Shown here piece by piece: positions 22,172 to 41,100 of a stretch of 64,000 nucleotides of DNA. A program made the translations under genes and the position numbers. Within the stretch, counting starts at the first letter, position 1, and every line of letters begins with the position of its first letter. The notes beneath the pieces were generated by a model. That model searched no databases, was not told the origin of the DNA, and saw only the letters and a list, made by a program, of their open reading frames with translations. This DNA is from Ceratodon purpureus. Its lineage: Eukaryota; Streptophyta; Bryopsida; Pseudoditrichales; Ditrichaceae. Location of the stretch: assembly GCA_014871385.1 (NCBI GenBank), contig CM026423.1, positions 2,112,408 through 2,176,407 on the forward strand, read 5' to 3'.

Positions 22172-25100
22172 CTGATGATCAATGAAGGGAAGGGAAGGGT
22201 ACTGCATGGAGAGACGCCGTTACTCTTCCACAACTTGCCAGGTAGAACCAAAGCTAATGACAAACATAACTCCACGTCACTGTGTCTGCAATTGAGATTC
22301 CCAGCGAATGCAGACTTATGCAGATATATTTTCAAACACCTCCAAAAGTTTACCGGGCTTGACACTAGGTGGCTATTGGCAGAATGTCCACCACAACTCT
22401 ATATGCACCTCAGTAGTTGGCCTGAAATAATCTTGGGCATGCGAATAAGATCATTTTCGGTCACTAAATTAATCTGGAGTCCTCACTCTATCGCAAGTTA
22501 TTCAATTTTATATGGGCTTGGCAATTTGAGTCAAGCTTGAATATCTACTTTCCTGCAATAAAATGCATTGGAGGAATGAGTTGAGGATCCCGGATATCAG
22601 TTAATTTTACTTATCAAGTTATGATTGGTAAGGATTTACCACGATTACACTAAATCCTCTGACTTATGTTTCTTCGACAGACCACAAACTCCTGGATGCC
22701 ATATAGTTTGTACACAAGGAGTTTATCCAAAAGATGCCGATCCACTTCACTGATGCAGCTAGGAGATGGGCGCTTAAGAAACGAAGCTTACAAGGTATAG
22801 AAATGAAGATTCGGCAGTTTGTCGCTAATGAAAATTGTATGTTCATGTTTCTAGGCATGACCGACCCAATTCCCAGAAGCGGCAGGTTCGAGGGTACTCA
22901 TCAGTGCAGTTGACAACGACTTCACACCTACAAAGGTTTTCATATATTTTGCAGGCTTTGTGAGCTGCAGAGAGACGTACTACAGTACTCAGGCTCTGGC
23001 TCTGGCTCTTTTCGCGGTCGTTGCAGCTCAATTGGGTGGTCACGAGTAATTCTCGAATCCTCGGATTATCTGAAAGCGGGATTATGTGTTGAATTTTTGC
23101 TGCCAATGATGCAGCTGTGACGATATTGTACGAATAATTAACAGTGATCTTTTGTTTTGTTTGCCCAGCGATTAATTGTGATAAGTGTCACTTCGGTGGT
23201 GGATGTCCAGCGCTGCTTTCTGGCACTATGTATCGTCTTCGTGCAGTTGCTAGCACAATCAATTGAAGTTGTTTGGGTTGTTACATGCCGTAGAATTTAA
23301 GTTGTTGAATTTCGAAGAATAGCAACGTGCTCGATCTCGCCAACCTAGATAATTTTTCATTTTTTTTTTTCTCGGCTTCAATATCTGAAGATTACTAATA
23401 GAATATTCACCCCAGATTTCATAGATTCAACAGATACGCCCTGTGCATGACGATTACAGTAACCCACCCCGCTTATCTTCCCTCGTTCTGTGCTACAAAT
23501 CTGCGAATATTCATTACCCGTATTTCGTAATTTGATCGACCACGAAAACGGCATAAAACCTTGCAATGGTTTGGATTTTCTCCACTGGCCTCCTGTGTAG
23601 AACACCTGTTAGATTCAAGTTTCAACACCAGATCAAAGTGCCTGAGTGGACGTGGTCCACAATATTCCAACACTTTTTTAAACTCCAAGGCTAGTGTTAG
23701 ATTGCATGGTCCGAATGAAAATTTCATTAGCAGAATCATGCAATCATGTGATCACTTTTGCCATGTGATTGAATGTTTAAATTTCCTTCTGAAACCTCGG
23801 TGTGCGAGCCTCGGTTGCTGCTTCAGCAGCAGAATGTGTCATGTAGTCATTGTCCGGACAAGAACGTGATATCCATTGGTCACAACCCCTCCCTCATTTC
23901 CGCATTTGTTGCCACTTTTTGGTCCGATTAGCTTCCCTAAATTTTGGGACGCTTGTCATGCGGCAGGCTTGAGGCATTTGGCAAATATAGCATCCAGGTT
24001 TTCTTTAGATGCTGTACTATTCACCGAGTCCGAATGCGTGAAAAAATTCGTTCACTCCACGACACATGAAAGCAGGGCCTTACCTCAAAAAAAGTATTTT
24101 ACGAATAAGACATTGAGATCTTAGATTCTCCAGCCTTGCCCTTGCAACCTTCCCCTAACAAAGACTTATCAATGATCGCCGGCACCAACACTCCATCTAG
24201 AATGACAGTGCTGCTTCCTAGCGCACCAGGCAGCAAATCCTTCACTCAGAGAGTGGCTGGGTTGCTTGCAGCGTCCGACACCTTTAGGCTGAGTGGGTGT
24301 ATGTTCGGTTGCAGGAAAAAAACAAATCATTCTAAGCATTCATCTCTAGTTCAGATCCTAAGCAGGAAATAAATATTAGCAGAATCGATTTGAGTCGTGG
24401 GGATTGCTGCACATGTATATTAATATATTGCTTTAGATGTCTGGGTCAGTAGTCCTTCCGATCCAAGCCTCGCTCTTTTCAAAAATTACAAAGTCTAGCT
24501 TCTCCTCTGACGTGCACCGCTAAGAATCACATCTGTTAGTCGACGACGTAGCCAAATCGGAGGTACGTGACGACGTTGCAAAGTGCTCGCTAGAAAGGAC
24601 GATTTGTTTAGCTAGAAGGCTTGCAAGATCTAGACGCAGAGTCCCGTCATATCAATCCGCATGTGCCGTAGTAATTACAGACACTCTCTCACGGAGCTCC
24701 CATGGTGATCATGTACAGTACTGCGTACTCTCATCTGCCCTAAACTCCGTATGCTCTGCGCTCCGCCTCTACACCATGTGGAGATGGCCGTCGTAAACTG
24801 TCGGAACAATTGTTTCCTTTTCATGATCATCATCATGTCAGGACGCTGATCCGTAGAACATGGCTTGCGCAACAAGGCCGATTAATCAAGCGAGCTCCCA
24901 GTCAACGGCCGGGAGACGATCTTTGCGACCACCTGTCGAATTAGGAGGTGCGTGACCCTGAAGGCAGGTGGTAGAATGAACGATATTCTCTCTGTCGGCG
25001 ATTGCAGCAGGGTAGAAATTCCTTCTAGACTTTCCTGGAACAGATTGGCCCCGACGTCATAAACTCGATTGTATAGCTCACTCGATTCTTCGAATATATC

Positions 25101-25275
25101 TCTGCAAGCGTGCTTTATCTTCTAGCAGGTTGTATGTTTGGTTGCTGAATTGTTTGCGAAGGTGGAGAGCATTGATCAGGGATGTGAGTGCTTTCGAGCC
25201 AAGTGAACCGTGATAACTGTTCACTTGATTTGGTTTTTGTGATTGAAACATTAGCTGTAGTGTTCATCGGGAAGG
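22172..25275. other. intergenic region between element A and the ABC transporter
   Basis: No gene can be supported on either strand. The frames are short and lack family similarity. The last few hundred bases before 25276 are probably promoter and 5' UTR of the transporter, but I cannot place a TATA box with confidence. Confidence 0.5.
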
Positions 25276-31248
<5,973 letters not shown>

Positions 31249-33114
31249 TCATATAGTCCCTTTGAAGTGGCGGTATGATCCAGATGAACACTTTGCAAAT
31301 ACTCCATTTTTCGAGGGTTTTGATAACGACGAACACGGTTAGGGATCTCGAATGTGGTTAACCTCACATTTGTTGCTCCATCTTATGGAGCTCCGTCCGG
31401 AATCAATCATTTTAGACTTATGGACTTATCATTTTAGGATATCCAGCAAAAGTTGTATAAAAAATAGATATGGAACACATTAGGTGCTCACTTCATGGTC
31501 AATCTTCTATTTCGATGCGGTGCTCAACTGTAGTTGTCAACATCCTTGAAGAGTGTACAGAAATTTTGGTTCATTTTAGCAGATCACAGTACCAAGGCTC
31601 GAGCTCCTGGTCAAATTTCAAGATCAAACTTGTAGGTCATAAAGCATTCTAGGCTGTGGGAAAGATTTCTCTCGAAGAAATTTGACTTCCACTTGTTCAG
31701 ACTCTAAGAGTAAAGAGTCCAGGCAATCAATTTGAACCTTGATAAGTTGATGTACTTAACACAGAAACGCCGGCAGAGCCTTTTTGAGGTGTTTCAATGA
31801 CAAAATCTGTTCATTTGAACAGGCGTCAAACATGATTTCATCCTTTTTTTTTGGTGAACGCTTACTAGTGGATTTGAGATGTCACTTTGGTTTTATTTTA
31901 GATCATACAAGTTATTTTGGGATTTTATGTGGGGCCTCAACTTTAAAAAACGGATCACTTTGAAGTGTATTTTTTAAAAAATTTGTTTTTGGTACCTTTT
32001 GCCAAAATTCAATTTAGACCATTAAAAATTGGAATGGTCTTTGTTGCATTTAAGCTTAACTATCAAAATAAAGTTTATGTCGTCTAGTTTTCATTCCGTT
32101 TTTACAATTCTAAAAATTCTAATTATTAAATATTTTACTGTAATTCCAAATTAGTACCTATTACCATGGGGTAGTAATTTTTATTGATTTTAGTGTCATG
32201 AATGATTTTCATCCACCATGATGTTCTTCATTTTGACTTGTGCATATTGTCAATAAATTAATGATTTTAGTTATATTTAATAATTGATATGAATTTTCTT
32301 TACAAACACTCTAAAAAATCATGAGAACCATAATTTTATACAAAAAATTATGAAAACATTAGGGCCCTTATAACACATATACCTTCATCCACCAAAAATG
32401 TAAATTTGGAAATTTCTTATATGGTAATTGAAGTAATTGGATTTGAATTTGAAGACTAAATCCATGATTACAGGTTTGGTGTTTCAGCCCTGGTTGAGGT
32501 TAGAATATTAGCTTCTAGCTTTGAAGTGTTGCAATTCAATACATATGCAAATTCCTATCAAAGCCTTATCTTCTCTAATCATATGAAGACATAAAGTAAA
32601 AGTAAAAAATTAAAAAGAAGAAGAAAAGAACAGAGGCAGACATGGGCCTTTCACCAAAGCTAATAGAAAAAGGCAATTTTACAGACTTACAAAAACTTAC
32701 CAATTCAGCAACTTCACATCTCAAAACATGGTTACACCTCATCTTACAATTTGTAATCCATTCACAGAATCTAGTCACTCAACCAGCCACCACATGGGCA
32801 CCTTCTTTCATCTTCAAGAAATCATTCAAACAACCTAGAAATTAAATTCCAGCCTCCATATTTTTCTCTTCTGGTACTTATTCATGCATTACGTAATAAC
32901 AACTCTAGCATCTGATATCAAAATAACAGAACAGAAAATCTCATGAAGGTACAAACGCACATCGCTTTGACCCTTGTCAATCAAATTCACGGTTGTCGTG
33001 AAATCTCCATTTCATTATTCTCAGTTGCAATTCAGGTCAACATAGTTACTCAAAGTTGTTAACAATGAACTGTCCTCGATCGATCAGTTAATAATGCACT
33101 GTGCAAGTAATTAC
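31249..33114. other. intergenic region, AT-rich
   Basis: The 3' UTR of the ABC transporter is followed by AT-rich DNA with no supported gene. The end near 33114 is the 3' flank of the haloperoxidase-like gene on the minus strand. Confidence 0.5.
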
Positions 33115-33482
33115 CTAGATATCATACTTCGTTGGACTAAACTGCCCAGATTTCTTTGGCAACTTGGCAAGAATATCCAAGTATGTGGGATCAGGCAACA
33201 CACCGGATGCCATGGTATCCGTCCAGTGCTTCTCTATGTAATCAGCCACCGTGTAGCCTATGATGACCGCATCGTCCACAGACTTCTGCCAATGGACACC
33301 GGCATACATCCTCGACAACTGCGTCTCCTTCACCAGATCATCAACAGAATCATAACTCCGATCCGGGATTGGAACTCCAGCGAATTTCGGACAACCGAAC
33401 ACACCTCCACTCTTGATAGTGAAGCCCACAGTTTTCTTCCCGAAGAAGTTGTGTAATGGCCTTGCCCCTGCAGACACCGCCG
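33115..33482 (-). pseudogene. haloperoxidase-like host gene, 3' half, cut off by element B
   Basis: This is the C-terminal part of the gene that begins at 50429/50413. It encodes AVSAGARPLHNFFG and then the third haloperoxidase motif SRMYAGVHWQKSVDD (SRxxxGxH type), ending at a stop at 33115-33117. The reading continues exactly from the 5' half when element B and one 10-bp duplication are left out: 1054 plus 368 nt make 474 codons including the stop. As it stands it lacks a start, the signal peptide and the first two active-site motifs, so the locus is very probably not functional unless the element is removed or spliced. Confidence 0.85.
33473..33482. repeat. target-site duplication, left of element B
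   Basis: GACACCGCCG, identical to 49350-49359 and directly abutting the inverted repeat. It lies in coding sequence of the haloperoxidase-like gene, and leaving out one copy restores the frame. Confidence 0.95.
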
Positions 33483-33553
33483 GGGGAAAGTTCGTACGTG
33501 AGCGGAGAGCGTAGAGCGGAGAGCGGTGAGCGCAGAATGGAGAGCACAGAATT
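33483..33553 (+). repeat. left terminal inverted repeat of element B
   Basis: GGGGAAAGTTCGTAC is followed by iterated GTGAGCGGAGAGCG-type heptamers. It matches the reverse complement of 49271-49349 apart from an 8-bp length difference (one extra heptamer-like word) and a few substitutions. Confidence 0.9.
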
Positions 33554-33583
33554 GAGAATTAGGAAAATTTTCAAAAGCAAAGT

Positions 33584-33600
33584 AGACCCTATAACCGTGG
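33584..33600 (-). promoter_or_regulatory. conserved subterminal box, left side of element B
   Basis: AGACCCTATAACCGTGG is the reverse complement of the box at 49143-49158 (B right) and 21966-21982 (A right). A variant lies at 8041-8053 (A left). Conservation across two diverged families at a fixed distance from the ends suggests a binding site for transposase or host factor. Confidence 0.6.
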
Positions 33601-34252
33601 AAAATTACTAAAATAAGGCTTAATTTTGACACTTTTTTTAGAAAAAGAGTATATTACCGTGGAAATTAGGGTTATCTCTGGTAAGAATTTATTACGTTTG
33701 TTCTCTAAGATACAAATTAGGGCTGATGTCATGATGACGTCATGCATACATTCCTTTAGATTTGTCAACGGTTTAGGCAAGATACAATGATCAGGCGTTA
33801 AGTTTTAGATCAAACACACAATTCTTTCATAGGATTATGTAAATGCACAAGGAAAAAAACAAATATCACAGAACATAAAGGAGGCAAGGTTTGAAAACTT
33901 CCTAGAATATTTCAAAATTCGTGTATAATATCTTGACTGCTGAAACCAAGATATACCTTGTCAGAGTCCTTGTCTTCATCGAAGATTACTCTCTCTTCCT
34001 AGGCAGCGAAGCATCTGAATTTGAGTGATAGAAGTAGGAGATTTTCATCATGAAACAACACTTGGTAAGCTGGGTTCCAGAGAAGGAGGTCACTCTTGGT
34101 TTCTTGAGCTTGTCTCTAGGTGGCGTATTAGGATAGTCATACAGTCTTTGGCATGCTGTGCTGTATGCGAAGGTAGCGTAGGAGTTCGGGGATGTCAATC
34201 TACAAGCTTGACTGTAACGTTTGAAGACTACAAGAATTCAGTGTGTTGCGCG

Positions 34253-34624
34253 ATGCCGAAGGTGTGTAATGCGAGATCCAGGAGGACGAGAGCGGCTGTA
34301 GGTTTGCCCCCAAAGGCACCGGCGAGTTATGAGGAGCTGCGGCCGTGGCTGCTGGAGGTGGAGCGCGCCAGGGAACGAGGCATGGACCTGCCACCGTTTA
34401 GGCACATCGGAAGCCTCCATGTTGGTGAAGGTGAATGGCGTTGGACAGTGCTTTGTACCAATGAGCTTCTCCGTATTATGGAGTTGTCCCTAATCCCGTA
34501 TCCCTTGCTATCGAACGTCGATGAGAATCCAGTTGTTCAGCTACCCGAAGTGATCATATCGGATGGCGAAACTTGCTGGTTTGATATGGACAAGAGTTGG
34601 ACTGTATATCCTTCGAAGGATTAG
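34253..34624 (+). CDS. small unknown protein inside element B (123 aa)
   Basis: The frame can start at the ATG at 34253 and ends at 34624. It lies between the left end of element B and the 3' end of the ParB-like gene, convergent with that gene. The product has a basic start (ARSRRTRA), a helical charged middle (ELRPWLLEVERARERG) and an aromatic, acidic end (CWFDMDKSW). I recognise no family. Codon composition looks more coding than the surrounding AT-rich DNA. No counterpart was found at the same place in A. It could be an accessory gene or a captured exon. Confidence 0.4.
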   Translation: MPKVCNARSRRTRAAVGLPPKAPASYEELRPWLLEVERARERGMDLPPFRHIGSLHVGEGEWRWTVLCTNELLRIMELSLIPYPLLSNVDENPVVQLPEVIISDGETCWFDMDKSWTVYPSKD

Positions 34625-35111
34625 TATACATTACTTTAGATGTGGTACCTCATTGGATCTAGATACGAGTATTCCACCATGATGGTTTTAGATAATATAG
34701 ATGATTCTAGGAATAAGAGAACTCGAAACCAACTAAAAGAGATGGTCTTCAAATTTCGTGGAATATTTCACAGTTCCTGTAGAATAATGGAGTAGAAGAA
34801 ACCAAGATGTACACCAAGTCAAGAATAGCTAACATGGTTAGGAAATGTGGGATTTTGAATGGTTAAAATATAAGTTACAGCGCAATTTAAATTTTGAGCA
34901 TTTCTTTGGTAACATTTCATTCTTCATATTATATTCTGAGCATTACGGTTGTGACATTTCATCCTCTACATAGGAGGAGACGATTTGGAAATGAGAATCG
35001 TAACAAGTATAGATTCAGGGTAGTAGAGTAGACGAAGGATAACGCAATGAACTTCAATTAAATCAAATCAAATCCAATGAAAACAATGAAAGACCGAAGC
35101 CTCCTTCAAAC

Positions 35112-38100
35112 TCAGAACATGCTACCATCGCTACTTCCACTCTCAGAACTAGATGACTCTGAATCTCCTTCTACCGCCTCGTCATCGACGAATAGAAGGG
35201 CTCTGTGATCAAAAGTAGTTGGCCGACTAGGAACATATGTAAGGGCTCCAGATTGAAACGCCTGTGCTAAGTCCTCTGCGTAGTCCGGAAGTATGAAAGG
35301 CTGAATTGGGCTGGAATGAAGACGCCAGGATGGAGTGGACACTGATGTTGGCCCACGTGGCGGTGTTGCTGAAACTACTCTGCAATAGAGAACGGAATGT
35401 GGTTACATCGAGTACGTAGAGCTGCAAAGACAAGTAACGCATGGATAATTTGAACAAAGAATAGAAGACTTACACCACTTATCAGGTCTTGGTCTCTTTG
35501 GAGGCGCTTCGTCTGTTGCTGCCGGCCTTGGATGTTTAGGAGGGCCCATGGCGGATGGTTTGAGAAGGGCGTTGAATATGGCTTCGTCCTCCTCAAAAGC
35601 GAGAATGTGGCGACCAGTAGCCTGGGCAGCCTTGATGGAGGCTCCTGAAACTCGGAGAGATACAAAGAAATGAGAAACTGTAGTAAAAACGAGAAGAATA
35701 ATTCAGCAAAGATATGCATGAAGAGTTACCTGTCCCAGCATTCCAATCAACAACTATGTCGCCGGGCTTCGACAGCTCCTCAATTATGCCCTGCATCATC
35801 TCTACGGATTTCTCCCTTGGGCCTCTCCACGGCACCTCCCCCTTCATGAGCTGCGAATCCACATCGGTCAAGTTGAAAATGGCATCACTCTCGGTAATGT
35901 TGAGGAGCCCATGTATCAGGTCTTCCTTCTTCGTCTGGAAGGAGAAAGTACTGCCACTACGAACGTAGACGCGAATCCAGAATCGCATAGTCTGCAGTCA
36001 AGCAAAAGTAGTGAGTAAAATGAAGCGGAAGGGTTATCAGTAAGCGAAGAGAAGGGCATGTTCAGGAAAAGTACCAAGTTCTCGGGGTTCGTAGGAGAAG
36101 TCAGGCCGAGTACATTGACACCCCACCAGTCCTTGAACAGCACGTATCCACCATTAGCAGCTTCTTCCTCGATATCCTTAGCCAGCTTCTGATCAGTGTT
36201 GTAGATGAGGCAGATGGCACCATCTTTCTGCAGGAAATCATCTGCAAAATGGAAGATGTCGTACAAATAATCCTTGTAGCGAGAGTTCCAAGGCGGAATA
36301 CTCGTGGGGGGAACGGAAACGGATGGGACGGGAAGATTCTCAGGGATGTCGGCAATGATCAAGTCGACTCCCAGATGGTCCTCTTGTTTGCACCGATCCC
36401 CAACTATGTTTTCGCGGCCTGCTCCAAACTAGAGGAAACAAGAAAGGAGAGTTAGTAACTACATAGCGAGTAGAGTTGGCAGAATCCAGTACATGTCAAA
36501 ATATAGGAACAAACCTTGCGAATGAAGTCCTGAGTCTTGATCCAATCCGGGTCGCCCCCTTTATTCTCCTGTCTCCTATTTCGCCGTAACAAGGAATCCA
36601 CAGATGAGTTGAAGACGGAAACATGTGTGGAAATCGAAGCTCCAGCGGAAGAAGTTGGTTGAGGATATAGTTTGGCCTTCCTCTGCTGAAGGAGACCTCT
36701 GGTGATCTCCGAAGCACTAATCGATGAAGGAGCCGGTGAAGAAGCTGGAGAAGGGTTGGTAACGACAACACCCGGAGACGGCTCTGGTGCCTTCTCAGCT
36801 GGCGCGGAAGACTCCGCACCAGTTTGCTGTGATGCCTCCGACCGAGAACGCAGAGATTTCAGTCGCCTTCCTCTCCCTCTCTTCGGTGGTGGAGCAGAAG
36901 ACTGATCCTGCTCTCCTTCACGACCTTCTGCATCATCCACGGAGTCCTCCACCACAACCTCACCCCCATCGTGTAGAGTCTTGACGTCTACCTCTGAGTC
37001 AATCGTGAAACCACGAGAGCAGTCAAGATACCAGCATCCTTCAAGCAAGTGAGGATTTTTGTACCTTTTCAGCTGTTTCGGAGAGTACATACACTGGTCC
37101 GAGGTTCTCGACGTCCAAGCAGTAAAGAATGCAGGCAGTTGATGAACTTTAAGTGCCCCCTTCAGAACAAGCTCTCGCTTGAAGTACCTAAGGAAACCAA
37201 TATGAAGAAGGGTTGTATGAGAAAGATATGTAGAGCTCATTATGGAAATTGAATTTGACGAAGGAATGAATCGTACCGGTAAATAACCCGCTTGACGACC
37301 TCCGCGGTTCCCGGGAATTTAGCAAAGTTGGATTTCTTGTCGAACACCTTCTCAGCATTCTTTCCAACGAATGTAGGAAAGGCCTTGTCCCATAACAGAA
37401 TACGTGAACTCTCGACATAATCGCCCGGCTGTTGTACATCAGGGAATGCCTTCCAATTGATAACGAGGTTCTCCCCCTTGCACATGCCCTCGACTTCGTG
37501 GATGACGGCTTCCTCCAACTAATATACAGAATACGTATCAGTAGTAGTGACAAAGAATACGCATCAATAGTAGTGACAAAGAAATGAGGGACAGAGGAAT
37601 GGATCAAGTCTTTGAAACGGTTCATGAATGAAACTCACCCCGGCCCAGAACGAAGCTTTGTTCAACCATGGGTCGAAATCCGTGTCCTTGAATTCAGATG
37701 GCGGAAATCTGTAAGACTTTCGAGAATTCGGAGATGAGTTCCACCACCTCAACCAACGAGCCTTGTACTTGGCGTCAACGGCAGCTGGAACAACCTTCTG
37801 AAGCTTATCGAGTGACATCTCAGGTTTATTGTTGTCACTGTAATGGCGATTAATCTGAAAGAAGTAGAGAAAATTTAGAGAATATGAATACGAAGACAAA
37901 CAAGAGATAAACATTCTGCAGTCTACCACGGTAAGAGTATAACCTCATTGAGGAAGTCGTCACCGTTCTTGGGATTTGCAATTGTCAAGTACTTCGTGAA
38001 GTCCTTCTTCTTAATGGATTCGACCATGTTGTTTCTAGCTGCAGTCATGGCATCCCAAACACCTGCTGCTGTTTGGTCTTCAATGGCTGTTTTCTCCTTG

Positions 38101-41100
38101 TACATTCTTGCAGCTTCGTCTGAGGCCGCCACAATTTCTCTCTGGAAAACATAGTTATCCCCCTTTTTAGTTCGCAGACCAAAAAAATCATTTGTAGAAT
38201 GAAAGTGTGAGATAGGATGGATCAAGTGCTTACACGATAAAGAAACGCGATGAAGACTTTGGTTGGCAAGGTAAACCAGGATGGAATAGCTGGTTTGTGA
38301 TTCAAAGATAATTGGTACTCCTCTGCTGTGAGGAGATCCTTGAATTCCTCCAATTTCATCACACCGAAGGAGCGAATTCGGTAAAGTTTAGCCGGAAGAT
38401 TGCTCTTAACATGATCATTTTCTGTAGACCTGCACGAATAGACGGTATTAAGTAGAATGGAAGAACATGAAGACGACTGATTAAATTAGAGGGGGTTCAT
38501 ATTCTCACCAATTGATGTCGTGCATGGCATGAAGAAGGTTTCCCACATGTCCGCGTGGGTCAAGAACAATGCAGTGTACAGAGATGTGCCACGCAGGATC
38601 TTCGCAGTGATGGTTGTTGATATGTCTGTACCAGGCAGCAAGTCGATGGTTACCTTCCCAGACATAGAACATCTTCCCAGAAAACTCCTTCAAATCCGGG
38701 TCGGCCAGGAGCTCATCCTCGAAAGCATCATTCGCTTTTTGCCAACAAGGGCTCCACTCAGCCTTGGTCTCCTCAGTGACGTCGGCTGTCTTCTCTTCGT
38801 GGTTGTACAAGGAAATGTACATGACTCTGTCTCCATCCCTGTAGCCTTTCACAAACTCTCGCTCCAAATGTTGAACTCCCATTTCTCCCACAGGTCTTAC
38901 TTTTGCCATAGAGAGCATTCTGCAAAGGGGAACTAGGATACGTGACTTTGATGTTGGATGAATTCGGAGCTTGTTGATGACGCCATTGGAGTCTTGCTTG
39001 TGTTGTACCCGATGTCCCAATTCACTGTCAACTACATTTGTCAATTCACTAGGACAAGAGGGCGCTGGTAACGCATCCTGTGTCTGGGTTACCTGCCATA
39101 AGTCATACATTCAGAGGATCAAAGGAAATTAAACAAAAACGAAGAGTAGTAGAGCAATAGCTTCGTGTACTGATACATCGCCTTTGAATAATAAATCATA
39201 AGCCACGGGGGCCACTATGTATGAGGAGCACGGCTATAGTACTCCCTAGCCTGTCTACAGTTCCAATGACGGCGCCTCCTCCAAAAACGCCTGGTCTGCT
39301 GGACAGGGCAAGGCAGTATCGCCGGTAGGGCGAAGACAACATGGGCTGGCCTCCTCACTCTAATAGGCGAGGAAGGAGAAGGTGGAGACATCGGCGGGGT
39401 ACCAAGTCTTGGAGAAGTAGGCATGTAGCCCGGGGATGTCGGCTCATAGACAGGAGAAGTAGGCATATACTGAGGAGAGTGGACCTCGAGAGGTCCACTA
39501 CCTAAGTCTCTAGGTGTTCCTAAATCACACCTACACAAATGGGGCTGATCAAAGGAATCCGAGAGGTCGGAAACATTGATAACTGAGATCGGGGAACTGA
39601 TGGACAAGGGTGCATCTGAGAATACCTACAAGCAGTGGAACAAAGACATTGTCAAGTTATCATTTTAGTTTACAAAACTTCTAAAGGAAGTTTAATTGAC
39701 AATGCCAAATTCAATACAAAAAGGAAAATGGATTAAATTACCTCAGTTTCTGCAGGAGTTGGACCATCACCTTCAGTCGCAGTGAGTTGATCCGTGAACT
39801 CCTACAAAACAGATAGAAAACAAATTATAAGAAATCATATAACAAGAACAAAGCAAAAGATTAACACCCCCCCTTCTTCCCCCACAATCCCCAGCTCCTC
39901 TCCAAGGCTTTCGGTGCCGAATGCCTGCTGAGCGGGCTCAATCTCTTCGCGGCCAATGCCAGCTGCGCCTCCCTCCCCCAACACCCCCCCTTCTTCCCCC
40001 ATCCTCCTCATCACCTCGCCAAGGCTTTCGGTGCCGAATGCCTGCTGAGCAGGCTCAATCTCTTCGCGGCCAATGCCTGCTGCGCCTCCCTCCCCCAACA
40101 CCCCCCCTTCTTCCCCCATCCTCCTCATCACCTCGCCAAGGCTTTCGGTGCCGAATGCCTGCTGAGCGTGCTCCGTCGCTTCGCGGCCAATGCATGCTGC
40201 GCCTCCCTCCCCCAACACCCCCCCTTCTTCCCCCATCCTCCTCATCACCTCGCCAAGGCTTTCGGTGCCGAATGCCTGCTGAGCGGGCTCAATCTCTTCG
40301 CGGCCAATGCCAGCTGCGCCTCCCTCCCCCAACACCCCCCCTTCTTCCCCCATCCTCCTCATCACCTCGCCAAGGCTTTCGGTGCCGAATGCCTGCTGAG
40401 CGGGCTCAATCTCTTCGCGGCCAATGCCTGCTGCGCCTCCCTCCCCCAACACCCCCCCTTCTTCCCCCATCCTCCTCATCACCTCGCCAAGGCTTTCGGT
40501 GCCGAATGCCTGCTGAGCGGGCTCAATCTCTTCGCGGCCAATGCCTGCTGCGCCTCCCTCCCCCAACACCCCCCCTTCTTCCCCCATCCTCCTCATCACC
40601 TCGCCAAGGCTTTCGGTGCCGAATGCCTGCTGAGCGTGCTCCGTCGCTTCGCGGCCAATGCATGCTGCGCCTCCCTCCCCCAACACCCCCCCTTCTTCCC
40701 CCATCCTCTTCATCACCTCGCCAAGGCTTTCGGTGCCGAATGCCTGCTGAGCGGGCTCAATCTCTTCGCGGCCAATGCCAGCTGCGCCTCCCTCCCCCAA
40801 CACCCCCCCTTCTTCCCCCATCCTCCTCATCACCTCGCCAAGGCTTTCGGTGCCGAATGCCTGCTGAGCGGGCTCAATCTCTTCGCGGCCAATGCCTGCT
40901 GCGCCTCCCTCCCCCAACACCCCCCCTTCTTCCCCCATCATCTTCCTCACCTCGCCAAGGCTTTCGGTGCCGAATGCCTGCTGAGCGTGCTCCGTCGCTT
41001 CGCGGCCAATGCATGCTGCGCCTCCCTCCCCCAACACCCCCCCTTCTTCCCCCATCCTCCTCATCACCTCGCCAAGGCTTTCGGTGCCGAATGCCTGCTG

